Shown here one piece after another: positions 1 to 13,100 of a stretch of 64,000 nt of DNA. The notes below the pieces were generated by a model, which was given only the letters and a program-made list of their open reading frames with translations, ran no database searches and was not told where the DNA came from. Position 1 is the first letter of the stretch, and each line of letters opens with the position of its first letter. This stretch comes from Salvator merianae (lineage: Eukaryota; Chordata; Lepidosauria; Squamata; Teiidae): positions 102,065,174 through 102,129,173 of the forward strand of contig QVOM02000112.1 in assembly GCA_003586115.2 (NCBI GenBank), written 5' to 3'. Made by a program: the position numbers and the translations under genes.

Positions 1-337
<337 letters not shown>

Positions 338-417
338 CTACCCGACGGGGAGGGAAAAGCGGGAGAAGAATGGAGAAAGAATCTCTGTTCTACTGTGCTC
401 TGTGTGCCGGCGCCCGG

Positions 418-426
418 CCTTTATAG
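418..426 (-). promoter_or_regulatory. Probable MEDAG TATA box
   Basis: The minus strand reads CTATAAAGG here (TATAAA core at 425-420), about 215 bp upstream of the MEDAG ATG and inside CpG-rich sequence. This predicts transcription starting near 390 and a 5' untranslated region of about 190 nt. The start site is inferred, not seen. Confidence 0.6.
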
Positions 427-830
427 AGTCGCCTGCTTTGCGCAGCCGCACCAGAGCAGCCTTAGGACAAACGGCGACACCGCCGGGCGCTGAACTGTAG
501 GGCGGCGACTTTGACCTACTAAACAAAAACGGCGGTGAGGCAGACTGGACGTCTGGGAATTGTCTCAGCCGCCTCCGCCCTCGGCTAAAGAGCCTGTTGT
601 TCGACGCCTTGCGGGCTTTGATTGACTCCATATGTGGACGTCTTTGCGCTCTTCTCGCTCGTTGGCAGCCGCTCGACGGCCATCTGGAAGGAAGACTCGC
701 CGAATCGCCTCCTTAGAGATTTTCTTGCGGCTAAAACCTCCGACGGTGTGCTTCGTGCCTCAAAGTCCCAGCCCCACCTTCCTTCCGCCTTTTTACTTAG
801 GAGGTGCAGGTTTGGGAGTCTTTAAGAGGC

Positions 831-2150
831 CATTCCCACTCTACACTGGGAGCATAAGTGTTGCACAATTAACTGTGAGTGACTTTCACTTTTCATCGTG
901 TACTGCATTTGCACAGATTGCGCAGGGCTCCCATTTTCGCAAGCGCAGTTTGCATATTGTGCACAAGCTCGTTTACACTAGCGGAATGTATGCAAAAACC
1001 TTCCTTCATGCAGTTCTTGTTATTGTAAAATTTCTAGGATTCTTTTCTGAAAGAAAATATTTGAGGTTGGCACATGAAGAAGAGTAAGTACAGCAGATTG
1101 CCTGGAAGACTGAGCTGGAACTTGATGAATCTCTACCTCCCACTCAGGCAAGAAAGCACACTGGATGACCTTGGGCCAGGCACTGCCTCGTAGCCTAACC
1201 TACCTTGCAGGGTTGTTGTGGAGGTAAAAAAGGTGATGAAACTTAAGAGAACTCCTGTAGGATTAGGCCACAGCCCATCTAGTACAGTATCTCGTCTCCC
1301 ACAGTGGCCCACCAATGGCTTCAGGGCATTCTCAGGCAGTAGACAAAAACCTTGCCTGTTCTCCACTCTGCAGTGGCCTTTTCCTGTTCCTTCAACCTGG
1401 AGACAGTACTTAAGACATCCATTTTAACAGTGGCCATATTGCTGACACACTGATATACCTGATTTCTATGAATTTGGAGGAGAATGGTGTGCAGTGCTCC
1501 TGGCTTGGAGGAAAATCCAAATATAAATAAAGAAAAGACAATCTATCAGTGGTATACTCAGTTTGCAGCAGGTCAGGACTCACGCTGCTCAGACTGCTCC
1601 CTCTAGACTAGAGGTAGGCCACAGCAGAGCTGGAGCACAAGCCGTGGGACTCCTGTTTGCCTTCTCCTCACCTGTATGGGAGGGCAAGTATCAAGGCCTG
1701 TTCTTATCCACGCAAGCCTCCCTCCTCAGTAATAGTGGGCTGCCCTTGGAGCAGACAAAAAAATGTCTCCCCTACGCATTTGTAGTTAGAACTCTGTGAC
1801 TTATGTTTCTTAAAGTTTAAATCATTTCACCCCATATTGCATATAATCTGCTATAACTTTTTTTTCTTGCCATCAAGTGATTTCCCCGCCCCCCCCCTTG
1901 CTTTCCTACATCCCTCACAGGACCTGAGGTTATTCAGGCTCTGCTTCCTCTGAAGTGTACACATTTTTGGCACTTTCTGTATGATGATGTCCTTGCATGT
2001 CCCCATCAAATGGGCAGGCTCTCGCTTTTCAGTACCATCCATTTAGGAACTGAAATTTTAAAATCCGGATTTCCTCTTCTTGCAGCAAATAGGCATGAAA
2101 TAAAAACAATCCAGGGCCGTGGTCACACCTTATGTTTTCTGAGCAGGGAG
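831..2150. other. Intergenic; one SINE-like piece, otherwise nothing recognised
   Basis: Around 1130-1240 the sequence has the plus-strand phrase CTTGGGCCAGGCACTGCCTC followed by CCTAACCTACCTTGCAGGG and TTGTTGTGGAGGTAAAA. This is the tail of a tRNA-derived SINE common in squamate genomes (antisense copy at 4400-4620; sense copies near 3540-3655 and 63140-63285). The rest holds no recognised gene. Confidence 0.5.
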
Positions 2151-2223
2151 AACGGTTTCACTCCTCAGAAACCAGACGCTAAATTGCGTTTCCGGTTTTT
2201 CCGAGGAGTTTCCTGGCTGGAAA

Positions 2224-2830
2224 GGGATTATCCTAAATTCGGATAATCCCAACTCTGAGTCCGTTTCAGTAAGAAATGGACCCAGCCAGGCCACCTCCTG
2301 CCGTCCTCCCAGAGGCTGCCTCCTGCCTCCTGCCACCTCCCCAAACCCCCACCCTGCTTCCCGCTCCCCCCCCCCCCCCCAAATTCACTTCTGTCTATGT
2401 GGGGGAGAGCGGGAAGCAGTTGCAGCCACAATCGCGGCAGCAGCTGACAGCGGGGAATGGGGGAGCTTCAGAGGGCTACCAGGAAACGGGGGGGCTCTGG
2501 AGTGGGTGGTGGGCTCCCACCTTACCCCAGCCACTTCTGGCTACCCCTCTGAAGCTCTGCCATCGCCCCCTGTCAGCTGCCTTCTTAAGGGGGGGCAGGA
2601 AGCAGCTGCAGCCACGATCGCGGCTGCAACTGCTCCCCCCACCCCCTCCCTCTCTCCCCCACCTCCTGCCACCACCCCTGCCCTCCCACCACCACCTGCC
2701 GCCACCACTCCTCCCCCCTCCCCCAACTTACCTATGCTTGGGAGGGTGAGGATGGCAGCGGCGGCGCCTGGTGTGACCAGGCTGAAAGAGCCCCAAAACG
2801 GCCTCCCGCCCTGTCCGTCCCAGGGACGGA
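2224..2830. repeat. C/G-rich fold-back repeat
   Basis: The segment opens with a 10-bp inverted repeat (GGGATTATCC at 2224-2233, GGATAATCCC at 2241-2250). It then has a C-rich tract and a longer inverted repeat, with about 45-bp arms near 2440-2487 and 2530-2580 around CAGCTGACAG and GAGCTTCAGAGG. A polyproline-like (CCT/CCA) low-complexity run fills 2630-2730. It looks like a GC-rich MITE or fold-back element rather than a gene. Open frames here are proline or glycine runs forced by composition. Confidence 0.45.
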
Positions 2831-2849
2831 CTAAACTATTAGAGTGTGA

Positions 2850-4390
2850 CCGCAGCCCAGTACTCACTGACTGTGAACAGCTCAATAACCGTCTTCTAGG
2901 TGCTCGTTTAGTCAAGGGGCAGTGATGGCCAGCATTGGGTCAGGGAGAGCAGATAGCACTAGCCAGCCACAATGAGTACCACCAGATGGGAACCAGGGTG
3001 AAAGGCCGGTTGGAAGAACTGCAGTTAGTGTGGATGAAAAGGGAAGCTTGCTGTACTACTTGAAGGGTCATAACTAGTGTGTTAGTAAGTGAGCACTAAG
3101 GGAATCAGAGAGGAAAGGCAAGTGAACAGGGGAATAGGCAGGCAAGGGGTCAGGGGGTCAAGATGGTGCCACCCCATACCCCCACTTTTTCTGCTAACTG
3201 ATGTCATGGTTAATATTGAAGGTGCATTCACTTTTCACATCAACCCTGGTGGCTATGGATGGCTTCTTTTGTAGAACATAAGTGCGTGTTTTTTATGTCC
3301 CGTACAAAAATGAAGTATCAGCTGTAACAAAAATAGCTGAGTGTTTTATGAGCATTGATTAAATGATAAGATCTATTAAAAACAACCAAAGAGTTAAAAC
3401 AGTAACGGAAAATAAATGTAGGTCTTCCACTAAACGTTGGCCAAGTATGAAGCTTGAATCCTAAAAGTGTGAGATCATAAATATTTTTGGAGTGAGCACC
3501 AAAAAACCTCAATAGGCTCTCATCTTGTTTCAGGAGGCAGTAAAATGGGTGACCTGTTTAGCCTGATCCACAGGCTTATCATGGGGATAAAATGGAGGGA
3601 AATAAATAGTGTGCATTGCCTAAAATCCTTGGAAGAAAGGAAAGATATAAATCCCATAGAAAAATAAGTGTTAATAGCAAGAAAGGTAGCTTACTTTTTC
3701 TTGTTCTCCACTTTTTACTAAACATTCAAACATTCTGATTGCAAGGGCCTCCATCCACTGCAGAGGCACTTGACTAGTGAGCGTCCCTGATGCTCACTAG
3801 TTTCAAGTACAAAAAGGCATAGCTGCCTGGAAACTGGTATTGTTATTAGTTTTTCCACTTTGTTCTTCACAGAAAAGCTTCTTGGAATAGCTTCCAAAAA
3901 AATAATAAGACCCTCAACCTCTATGCAGTCATTGTTGGGTCACTATCTGACATTTGCCTCTGCCACTGGAGATAATATGCGACTATCTTGATTAGTTGCC
4001 ACTGATGGCCTCCCTCCTCCCTTTTAAAAATTTGTGTTGGTATCCAGTGGTCACAAGTGGGCAGCTTCAAAGGCCTTTTTCTCCCTTGTTATGGCGCTTG
4101 ATATTTAAACTGGACTAGATATTCCTTAAAACAGAGACTCTCTTCAGATAGATTGCTTTCTGAAAGTCCTTTAGTTAGAGGGAAGTAAACTGTAAACTGA
4201 GAAACTTGACTGCCCTGGGTTTTTTTCCCTTGCAGAGAACTAGATTTAGCAACTTGAGCTACTGTACATAGTATTTGTGTTTTCTTGGTTCTTGTCTTGG
4301 CAGCTGTAATCACTGATTTATTGGGACGTGTATGTGTGCACACGTGCTTGCACACACAGGGTTTTAAAACGTACGTAATTTATGTTCTAA
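2850..4390. other. Intergenic, repeat remnants only
   Basis: A sense SINE tail lies near 3540-3655 (GGGGATAAAATGGAGGGAAA, then GAAAGATATAAATCCC). A small MITE end with the hairpin ACTAGTGAGCG...TGCTCACTAGT lies near 3770-3805, related to the ends of the elements at 40170-40213 and 59364-59410. Nothing else was recognised. Confidence 0.45.
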
Positions 4391-4399
4391 CTTTCTTCT

Positions 4400-4620
4400 G
4401 AAGAGTTTGCAGTTGTGTAGGATGTTGCCCATCCCTCCATTTTATCCTCACAACAACTTTTTGACTGATTAGACTGAGGGACAGTGACTTCCCCAGGGTC
4501 ATTCAGTAAGCTTGCAAGTTGCATGGTTAAATGAGGATTCAATCCGAATCCAGCTTTGTCCCCTGCATTATGCCAGCTCTCTGTTTTGAAAGAACAGTGG
4601 AGATCACACACTCCAGCATG
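4400..4620 (-). repeat. tRNA-derived SINE (antisense copy)
   Basis: The plus strand reads CATTTTATCCTCACAACAAC, then GACTGAGGGACAGTGACTT, CCCAGGGTCATTCAGTAAGC and GATTCAATCCGAATCCAGC. This is the reverse complement of the squamate-type SINE whose sense tail ends in a ...GGATAAAATGG... module. It is degenerate. Confidence 0.55.
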
Positions 4621-4677
4621 GAGTTACAGGTTCTTTATACAGGGTATTTAAGTTTCCTTCATTGTATTATTCTACAT

Positions 4678-4934
4678 CAGTGATTCCCAGCCTGGGATAC
4701 ATGAAGCCCCAGGTGTACGAGCAAGGATATTTAGGGGTACACGGAAAAAATTGAATAATGGCAGAAAAAGGCACATACGTGAATCGTGTAAGACTAGATA
4801 AAACCCAAAAGGTGTGAAATTATGATGAGTGGTGTAGTGAAAAATTGTAAACATTTTGCTAATATGAAGGTATAATTTATGGAAATGGGCTGCCAAGGGG
4901 TACACAAGTAAAAAAAAAAGGTTGGGAACCACTG
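4678..4934. mobile_element. hAT-Charlie-like MITE, 257 bp, with 8-bp TSD
   Basis: The termini are CAGTGATTCCCAGCCTGGG on the left and GGTTGGGAACCACTG on the right, the classic Charlie-type hAT inverted repeat. An exact 8-bp target duplication TTCTACAT flanks it (4670-4677 and 4935-4942). The interior has no coding frame. A relative lies near 62737-62942. Confidence 0.85.
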
Positions 4935-5732
4935 TTCTACATGTAAAAGATGTCAAATCAAATAGTGACAAATCAGTTGTAACAAACTCATTGATCATAG
5001 ATTCCAAACTCAGTAATACCTTTTTAAAAAATATATGATATTTAATTGCGCTAACAAAACAGCACATAGCATTATTAATACTATCTATTTACGTAAATAA
5101 TTTATATACTGCTTCCTATTAAAATATAATCTCAAAGTGGTATACAAAGAATAAAAACAGTTAAAATCACAATACTAATATAAAAAAATAAATAAAATCA
5201 AGGATGGGGAAACAAACATTCACTCTGGAAAGACCTGCATAAAAAAAGATAGGTCCTCAACTGGCATCTAGAGACCTGGAGTATAAGTGCCCTATGAATA
5301 TCAGGGGAGACTATTCCAGAGGGTGGGTGCCACCACAGAGAAGGCCCAACTGCGGGTAATGGTAACATTACATTCAGAAATTCGTTTTAACCACAGCAGG
5401 ACCTCCCCCGAAGATCTTAATGATGTTGCAAAAACCACCACAGCCACACAAACAAGAATATGCTTCCCAAACCCAGAGAGAGTCTATAAACCTGTGGCAC
5501 AAACATTGAAAGCTCTTTCTTAGAACAGAGCAGTAATACTGTTTTTTTTAAAGCCTTTGTTAAACTGTGTTCTCCAATCCAGCACTGATCAAGACATACT
5601 TGATTTCATGTGGTTCTTTCCTGCAGTTTGTGGTATTAAGTAAGAACTCATGGTAAGAAATGTTTTAAGAGAACAGCAATTTATTTCCACCATGGAAATT
5701 CTTTCATGGGGTGAGTCTGCTAGCATTTACTA

Positions 5733-5939
5733 GGCTATGATCAGACACAGCAAAAGAAGCATCTCTGCGGTGTCTTACTGAAGGCTCTGAGGTGGGATTG
5801 TTCACACACCAGCCTGGCCCTCCCCCCTCACATGAACATTCTAGAAAAGGTGGATTAGAGAAGTTGGAGACATGAGGCCCACACACTGTATTTCTGAGAC
5901 ACCTCTGAGGCAACTCTTTTGTTATGTCTGATCATAGCC
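5733..5939. mobile_element. GGCTGTGATCAGACA-family MITE (207 bp)
   Basis: It starts GGCTATGATCAGACACAGCAA and ends with the inverted TTGTTATGTCTGATCATAGCC. The interior GGGATTGTTCACACACCAG and CCACACACTGTATTTCTGAG are shared with the elements at 9676-9890 and 28252-28483. No clean duplication is visible at this copy (CTA versus CCG). Confidence 0.75.
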
Positions 5940-7420
5940 CCGGTTTAATCTATGAGGGTGGCACAGAATGTTGGGAATGGAATGGTAGAAGCAGTCATTG
6001 AGGAAAATTGGGCACCCTTTATTTAACCTATTTGGGGACCTTCCATTGAACAAAAGTTCCATTGAACAAAAGTTAATGAAAAATCCCTGAAAATGTGCTT
6101 GTGGCACATTTCAGGAGGACCAAGGTTGCTATAGGCTAGAAGGGTATATTGGAAGAAGACCAGATGATTTATACTGACAGTTAACCACAGAGATGGGAAA
6201 AGTAAAGCTACTGTCCAGAAATTCTCTTAGGTTTTGTCAAAACATGAGGTGAAAAAGACTTGGAAATGGAGAAAATGCTGCTTTTACTCATCCCTCTATC
6301 CCACAGGAATTAGTCACCATGGTGATTTGCTTGTTTTCTTCTAGGGTGACTCAAGACCTTGCAACATTCCAAAGAATGTTGGTTAGAAATATTTTACAAA
6401 AATGTGTTTATACTTTAGATCCATTTAAAAAAAAAATCAATATTCTAGTGCTTTTTATTGTTAAAATTTAGAAGTGCCATTTTTAATATGCTTCAATAAA
6501 AAAGAGGCTTATATGTGCTGCAAATAAAGACACAAAATGATAGAACAGGCCCCAATACTCACAACAGTGAAACAAGCAATTGTTGATGCACTGTATAGAA
6601 AACGTTCCTCTTCTGTAGCCCTCCAAAAAATAGGCATTCAAGCAGGAAAAAAAATAATCCTTCCTCATATTTCCACACATTGCTCTTCCTTTGCCTCAAA
6701 GTCTAACAATGCCTTCCTAACAACAAATGTTTGCCGCTGATTGGCCAGCCGCCTGCCAACCGCATTTGTTCCCATGCTGTGATTGGCTACATTTTCCTTC
6801 TCTGTGTCTCCACCCAGTGCGAGTAAAAAAAGAGTTGCCTTTGGTGATATGATTTCCCGTATCAGAAAGGGACCACCTTTCCAAGGCTTCAAGATGCAGT
6901 AAGGTGCATGAAAGGGTTAAATGTCTGGCATCCCCAACTCCAATACCCCTTTCGGCATGTCTGGTCGCAGTCTGATTAGGCCTAGGAGGGGGATATCGGG
7001 CAATACCTAGGGCTTGTTTGGATTCCATTGGCCCTAATTTTGGAAATACTTCACAGGACAATCTCCTCCTATGTTCCTTTTATTCTACAGCTTGGGTATA
7101 AAGAATAGAGACAGGAAAACTTGAGAAATAATCTCTTTTTACCTGATTCATTTGTAATCCCATTTTAATCATCTAACATCCAAATTCTCCCATAATTGTT
7201 CTCTTTAATTTTAAGATTGCTGCAACTTGATTAAATAAGAAGCTACTTGTTTTCAAGTTTGCCACAGCTTGATTAAATAAGAAGCTACTTGGATTTCTGA
7301 TTAGTACAAGTTAATAGTAGCTGGGACTGAAATACCAGTGTATAGTCTGTGTATCTGGTTCCAGAGTAATCAGAATTGAAATAAAATGGAGCTGTTATTT
7401 TAACTGACTTTGGCACTTGG
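5940..7420. other. Intergenic; two tiny tandem duplications
   Basis: A perfect 16-bp unit CCATTGAACAAAAGTT is doubled at 6043-6074. A 24-bp block starting CTTGATTAAATAAGAAGC occurs twice 42 bp apart (7226-7249 and 7268-7291). No gene or other repeat was recognised. Confidence 0.6.
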
Positions 7421-7423
7421 AAC

Positions 7424-7470
<47 letters not shown>
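7424..7470. repeat. (TG)n(AG)n microsatellite
   Basis: About nine TG units run straight into about fourteen GA units, a compound purine/pyrimidine dinucleotide repeat. Confidence 0.95.
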
Positions 7471-7522
7471 TGTTGGCTTCAGACAGATAAAATTAACAGG
7501 AAAAAAATCCAGTGCAGACAAT

Positions 7523-8100
7523 GGCCCTTTCTGCATGGGGTGTTATCCCATGTTGGGAAAGAGTCCAGGGGTATCCCTTTTGCATGCCAGTATAGGATAG
7601 GGGAGGCCCACCCCCCTCTTAGCATGCTCCACCTGCATAGGACAGAACATAGAGGGGGATAGGGCACCCAACATGATATCCTGTTGCACAGTACTGGTCA
7701 ACTCAATGGTGAGGTCTACTTGCATCCTACTGGGGTCAGCCCAGGACACAGGGCTATGTGTAGAAGGCACACAGCCCCCTGTTCTGGGCTACAGGGAGTC
7801 AATTTCAGTACCACAACTGGGACCGCCACCAAAATGCTCCCCAGGAACACCAAAGGTCAGGAACATTTGTTCCCAGCTTTTGGAGGCTCCAGTGCCAGTT
7901 CTGAAGATGGCCCAGCCTTCTGAGACAGCAGAAGGGGCTGGGGTGGGATGGGTTGCTCCAGTGCGGATGCTCCAATGCGGATGGCACTAATGGCAACCTG
8001 GCCCAGCATGGGGCAGGTTGTGTATCCTGAACCAGGGCATCCTGTCTGGTCCAGAATTATAAAGGTAGGTGTGAATATGACCAAGGGCTGTTTTCATATC
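7523..8100. repeat. GGGCCTTTCTGCA-type element, right end unclear
   Basis: The left end GGCCCTTTCTGCATGG resembles the termini of the elements at 45466 and 34801. The interior CAGGAACACCAAAGGTCAGG and later CTGGTCCAGAATTATAAAGG is similar in style to 27915-28620. I could not fix the right boundary. Confidence 0.4.
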
Positions 8101-8984
8101 TTCCAAATTTGCCCAGATTAGCCAGGCAGGAAAAACATTTCCTGTTGTATGTTACCTGTCTCCTCAAAAGCAAGTAACATTAGATGAATGTTTACTCACA
8201 AGGCGAGGAGAGAAATATGAACTGGAGAAGCTGTGGCACTCTGAGCAGCAAACAAAGAGAAGTGCTGCAAATAACCACTGACTTCCTCTTTCCTACTGGG
8301 AAAATCTGTCAGGCATCTGAAGTTACTTGCTCTTGGGGAGGCAGGTAACAGTTAAAAGGCGATTATTTTTCTGGTCCCCTCATGTTGGATGGTATGTGAC
8401 TTCCCAGATCACTGAAGACCCAGATTGTAAAAGTATGTTGGACATGCTTAAGGGAGGGTGGAATTATATATTCAGGATGATTCTAGCCAAGCAAGATTAT
8501 CATTCTCAAAAGATACAGCAATATTTCATCCTCAAGAACAGGACTGTTTCAATGATAAAGGCTGCCAAGAGCAGTTACAAAAGCAGTAGGTGGGGTGGAA
8601 AAGCACATGACTTGAGCTCTTTTCATATTGATTGTGTAACTGTTATCTGTAGGAATGTTGTGGAGTTCACATTTTTGGACACTGTAAAAGCTTGCTCTTG
8701 TAAACACTTTGTGCTAGAACAGGCAGGCCAAGCACACTCAGACCCTGAGTGCAGAATTTACTGAGTCAGTGTTTCAGGAAGGTTGTTTGTCATGATTTGT
8801 GATAAAGTGTGAAGCTCATCCTAAAAATTGCCAGAGCTGTGTTTCCAGAGAGTGCTCAGACATCTGTGTTGATATACTCATGTGTGTGCCAAAGAGCAGC
8901 AATGCTCTACACCAAGCCAGTTCAGTGAAACCAGGATTGGATCAGGTCAGGTTCAACGTGTTGTGAGGTTGGTTCGGTTTCTAA

Positions 8985-9170
8985 TTGGTCCGTGGTAGCT
9001 CAGGGCTATAGGGGTTTCTGAACATAGCTGTGGACAAATCCACTAAGTTCTCCTGGCAACAACACAGAAGTGGTTTGCCATTCCTTTGTTTTCAAGAAAT
9101 GCCAGGGAGTGAACCTGGAACCTTTTCCACGCAAATCAAATGTGTAGCCAATGAATTAAAGTCTTCCCAG
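8985..9170. repeat. SINE-like remnant
   Basis: TCCGTGGTAGCTCAGGGCTA resembles a tRNA-derived promoter head. The following AGAAGTGGTTTGCCATTCC and GGGAGTGAACCTGGAACC are phrases of tRNA-derived reptile SINEs. It is degenerate. Confidence 0.35.
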
Positions 9171-9299
9171 CAGTAGATTATCATTAAATCTATTGAAGCA
9201 AGGAATCTTGAGAGTGAGAGGTCAGTTAGAAATTATAAGACAGCTGGAAATGAACATACTCCAGGGTTCCAGAGAATTAGATACAAGGGTACCACTCCT

Positions 9300-10105
9300 C
9301 AGAAAACATACTGTGGAACTGAAAAAGGTGCAGAAAGGGCAACCAGAATGATCAAGGGACTGGGCTTACGAAATCAGACTGCAACGTCTTGGCCTCCTCA
9401 GCCTTGAAAGATGTCGTTTAAGAGGGGACCTGATTGAAGTATATAAAATCATAGAAAAGGTGGATAGAGAAAAAATATTTTCTCTGTCACACAATACTAG
9501 GACCAAGGAGCACTCTATGAAGCTGATGGGCAGGAGAGTTAGGACTGACAAAAGTATTTTTTCACCCAGAAAGTCATCAGTCTATGGAATTTACTACCAA
9601 AATAGGTGGCGGCAGTACTCAGTCTGGATAACCTTAAGAACAAATTGGACAGGTTCATGGAAGTCAAGTGTATCAGGCTGTGATCAGACACACACAAAAA
9701 AAGCATCTCTGAGGCGGCTCAAAGACGGCTTCGAGGTGGGATTGTTCACACACCAGTCTGCCCATCCCCACCCCCAAGAACATTCTATGCTAGAAAAAGT
9801 GGATTAGAGAAGACTTGGGAACACAGGGGCCACACACGGTCTCTGTGAGGCGCCTCCAAGTCACCCCCTTTCTTATGTCTGAACACAGCCTCAATGGCTA
9901 CTGGAATGGATGCTTAGGTACTGCCTTCAGGGTGGAGAGCCAGGCAGGATGCCTCTAGAGATCATTTGCAGGGATTCAAGAGCACATGAAGGCTTTGCCC
10001 TTTTCTTCTGCTTGAGAATGCTCAGAAACAATCGATGGATCACTGTGTGAGACAGGATGCTGGATTAGATGGGCTTATGTTCCATATTCAGTATACCGTA
10101 TGACC
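9300..10105 (+). mobile_element. CR1-like LINE 3' fragment, interrupted by a MITE
   Basis: The broken frame carries residues of the C-terminal tail of a CR1 reverse transcriptase: MDREKIFSLSHNTRTKEHS, then KLMGRRVRTDKSIFSP. The 3' UTR ends GTGAGACAGGATGCTGGATT. A second copy lies at 49670-50268 and antisense copies at 16018-16600 and 52310-52440. A 215-bp MITE (9676-9890) splits it. It is 5' truncated and not functional. Confidence 0.75.
9676..9890. mobile_element. GGCTGTGATCAGACA-family MITE inserted in CR1 (TSD TCA)
   Basis: The termini are GGCTGTGATCAGACACACAC and TTATGTCTGAACACAGCC. TCA flanks both sides (9673-9675, 9891-9893). The paralogous CR1 copy reads GTGTATCAATGAC at 50044-50056 with a single TCA (50048-50050), so it is an empty site that confirms a 3-bp duplication. 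Confidence 0.88.
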
Positions 10106-13100
10106 TTCCTTGTATCTAGCTGACTTTGCAGAATGCTGTTCACATTTCTGCCTATGTTCATGCTTCTCTTTCCAATTTATTTCCCTATATGAGAAAGAAG
10201 TAGTATTCTGGTTTACTAAGGATTTTCATGTGCCCATCAACAGGTAGTATGTGGACCTCTTTTCAGTCCTTCTAGATAAAAACCCTTCAGTGTAGCATTA
10301 TGTCAATTCCTTCTGTTGCTTTCAAAAATACTTTTCATTGAGAGTATTGGCACATTGATAAACTACTCTAAGATTTGGAAGAACAGAGGCATCCACGGCC
10401 AGTTTTCTTCTCACTTGTCACAGTTTGGGAGTTGATAAGCCATGTTCCATAGCTCTCCTTTGAATCTAAGCTTCTGGATAAGGCTACAATGTCCATCTTG
10501 AGAGGAATCAGAGGATACAGCTGCTGGAAGAGTCATAAAGCAACTGTAGGATTTGCTGGTTTCAGTTCAAAAGGCAGAAAAGGAATCCGAAGGCAAATGA
10601 TGAGCAGAATGTTGCTGGAAACAATTTGTCCATAGGAAATAAGCTATTCTGCGGCAATTATCCCTAAAGAAAATCATATTTTCTCGGGTGTTTGACTGAA
10701 TGAATCAGGGTGGCTACCTTTGTTAGAAATGAGTAGGTGTATGAATGCTTGACATCTTATCTAAAGCTCAGATTATGCAGAGACAAGATGAGCATTGCTT
10801 AAAGAGGCCTATTTTAGGTGAGCTATGCTGCTCTGCCTCTCCAGCAACCATTGTCTCTGCAAACATCTGATATTCCAGGATTTTAATTGCCTTAAGCAAA
10901 TTATGACTTGACGTTGGCAAATGGCCACAACAAATGATTTAGGAGAATCAAATCATGTTTGCATTCTACAATACTTTCTCCTCATTTGGAAGGTTTAGGT
11001 TCCAGAAAAAGATAGCCTATCCTAAAACTCACAAATAATCAAGAACCTGGAAATTGCCATTTTTTCAACTCTTCACTCAGCTCTCCCTTAAAAAATGGCC
11101 ACTGTCAGATCCCAATGAATGGATATACAAGTATTCACAAGGTTGTTGTTGTTTTTTAAGTGAATAACAAGAGTGCATCATGATTCTGTCTTGCAAATAT
11201 GCAAAACTTGCAGGTAAAACACTCAGAAGTAATGATGGATGGCTGTAACCACCCACAACTGCTCTACCTGCAGATGTGGACCACAGAGCAGTATGAGAAG
11301 GGTGGCGTTTTTGTTTAATTTTCCCAAAGCACCCTTTGATGATCTTCAGCAAATCAACAGGTGATAATAGCACAGATTTCAGCCAGTAGCAACCAGCAGT
11401 GGGAGGTACAGTGAAAGTGCCTGGAATTGATACACAAGGGTTCATTGACTTGTTTAAGGTCTACAGTACAGTGGCAACTCGCTCTTCGATCTGACCCGCT
11501 CTGGTTTAGGTGAAGGGATGATTTGCTGTCATGGATTTCAAACTATGCCAACAAACTACCAAGTACCTGCTCTGGGAGTTTCCAGCTTTAGCTCCCAGGT
11601 GCCACTGCTCCCAATTGGAGCTTCATTTTGCTCCTGCTGCCATAACGTCTCAACCCGCTGCTTCCACTGCACTACTTCACTGCTGTTTCCTGAATTTCTT
11701 CTTGCACTATGTGCTTTTGTAAAAACAGAAGAAATATGTCGATGTATCCAATATTCACTGGGCTGCTTGTTTATTTACCTACAATATTACGAAAAAACCC
11801 CAAAATATTACTTCCATCTAACTTGGTACTTTTCGCATCTTGGTGCCATGCCACCCGCTTGGTTGGCTTATAAAAACAAGCTAATCCTTTCTGCGCTCCC
11901 TGCCTAGTGTGCCATTTCTTTGCTTTACAAGTAGTAGCAAAGGGATCTACTTCTCTGAAGCACTGTGTTTGCGTATTCAAGTAGCCCTCTAATGGCACAG
12001 TGAGTGAGAGCACTAGAAGAGAACCCATGAGTCCCAGGTTCAAATCCCTGCTCTGCCGTGAAAGCTCACTGGGTCTTCCCAGCTATGGGTAAAATAGTCT
12101 CACTGCCTTGGGAAAGGTAAAGTCCAGAGGAGTAATCTAGACAGAAAATCCAGAGTAGAGTCCCTAAGGTGGTTGGATGGATCACAGGTCATCTCTCCGG
12201 CATTTCCAACAGCCGGCCTGGTGCCAAGTGTTGTGCTTGCACTCCTTTGAGTCACACTGGTAAGGCCGAGCGGGACACTCTGATGCCTAGGCAAGTCATA
12301 GGCTGCAGTCACACCACAAGAAAGTAATCTGTGTTATTTGGCAAATCAGATTCAAAATGTACCAGGCCCAATCACACCCGACACCCGAAAATCTGTCCTC
12401 AGTTTGGGCTTTGCTGTTCACACTAACCTTTTCCCATCCTCAGTCTCCTCAAACAGTGCCTTTTGTGTCTCCACCCCTCTTCACTATACTGTCCCTCCCT
12501 TCGCTCTGATAGGATCAGCTTTTGTCACTCAAAATTTTGCATGCTGGCGGGGGGGGAGAGACCTACCCCTGACCTTCTGTCTCTGCATCCTCCCCTCACT
12601 TGCCAACCATGTCCCTATAGGTTGGACTCTGCCTGTCCGGAGACTGAGACACCATTGATTTTTTTTTTAAGAAGGCAGTTTTGCGCAAATGTATAAATGC
12701 ACAATTACACAGACAAAACAAGTAGTGTCTTCTGTGCACATAACCTGCACATAACCAGCAAAAACGGTGACTTTTGATTTTTGTCAAAGGCACCACCATT
12801 TTCGTTTTTTGATGAAAAAACTTTACCAGGAGCTTTGGAAATCATTAAGGCCGCTGATGGGGGCAGAGGGCTAATGGATGTGGATGTATTGTCTTCCTTC
12901 CTCTCCTTGACTGAGTGAGTGAGAGGAGGAAAGGGGATGTGCTTCTGTCTGCACTGTCTCTGCCTGCTCCGTTGCCTTCCTTCTTCTGCCTTTTGCTCTG
13001 CTGCTCTGCTGCTGCAGCCAGCAAGGGCAAGAAGCAGTCCACGGTTTTGCTTTCTGTTTAGCATTTCCTTCTGGTTGCTGTTGCCTCTTGGTTGCTTTTA

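Noticed and set aside
2276..2925. Proline-rich open frames of 139 and 157 codons
   Set aside because: They are produced by C-rich low-complexity sequence in a fold-back repeat, with no domain and overlapping frames on both strands.
8327..8764. 145-codon plus-strand open frame
   Set aside because: It has no recognisable domain, family match or splice context; the length is possible by chance in 64 kb.
9460..9807. 115-codon open frame as a gene
   Set aside because: It is the broken C terminus of CR1 reverse transcriptase continuing into an inserted MITE.
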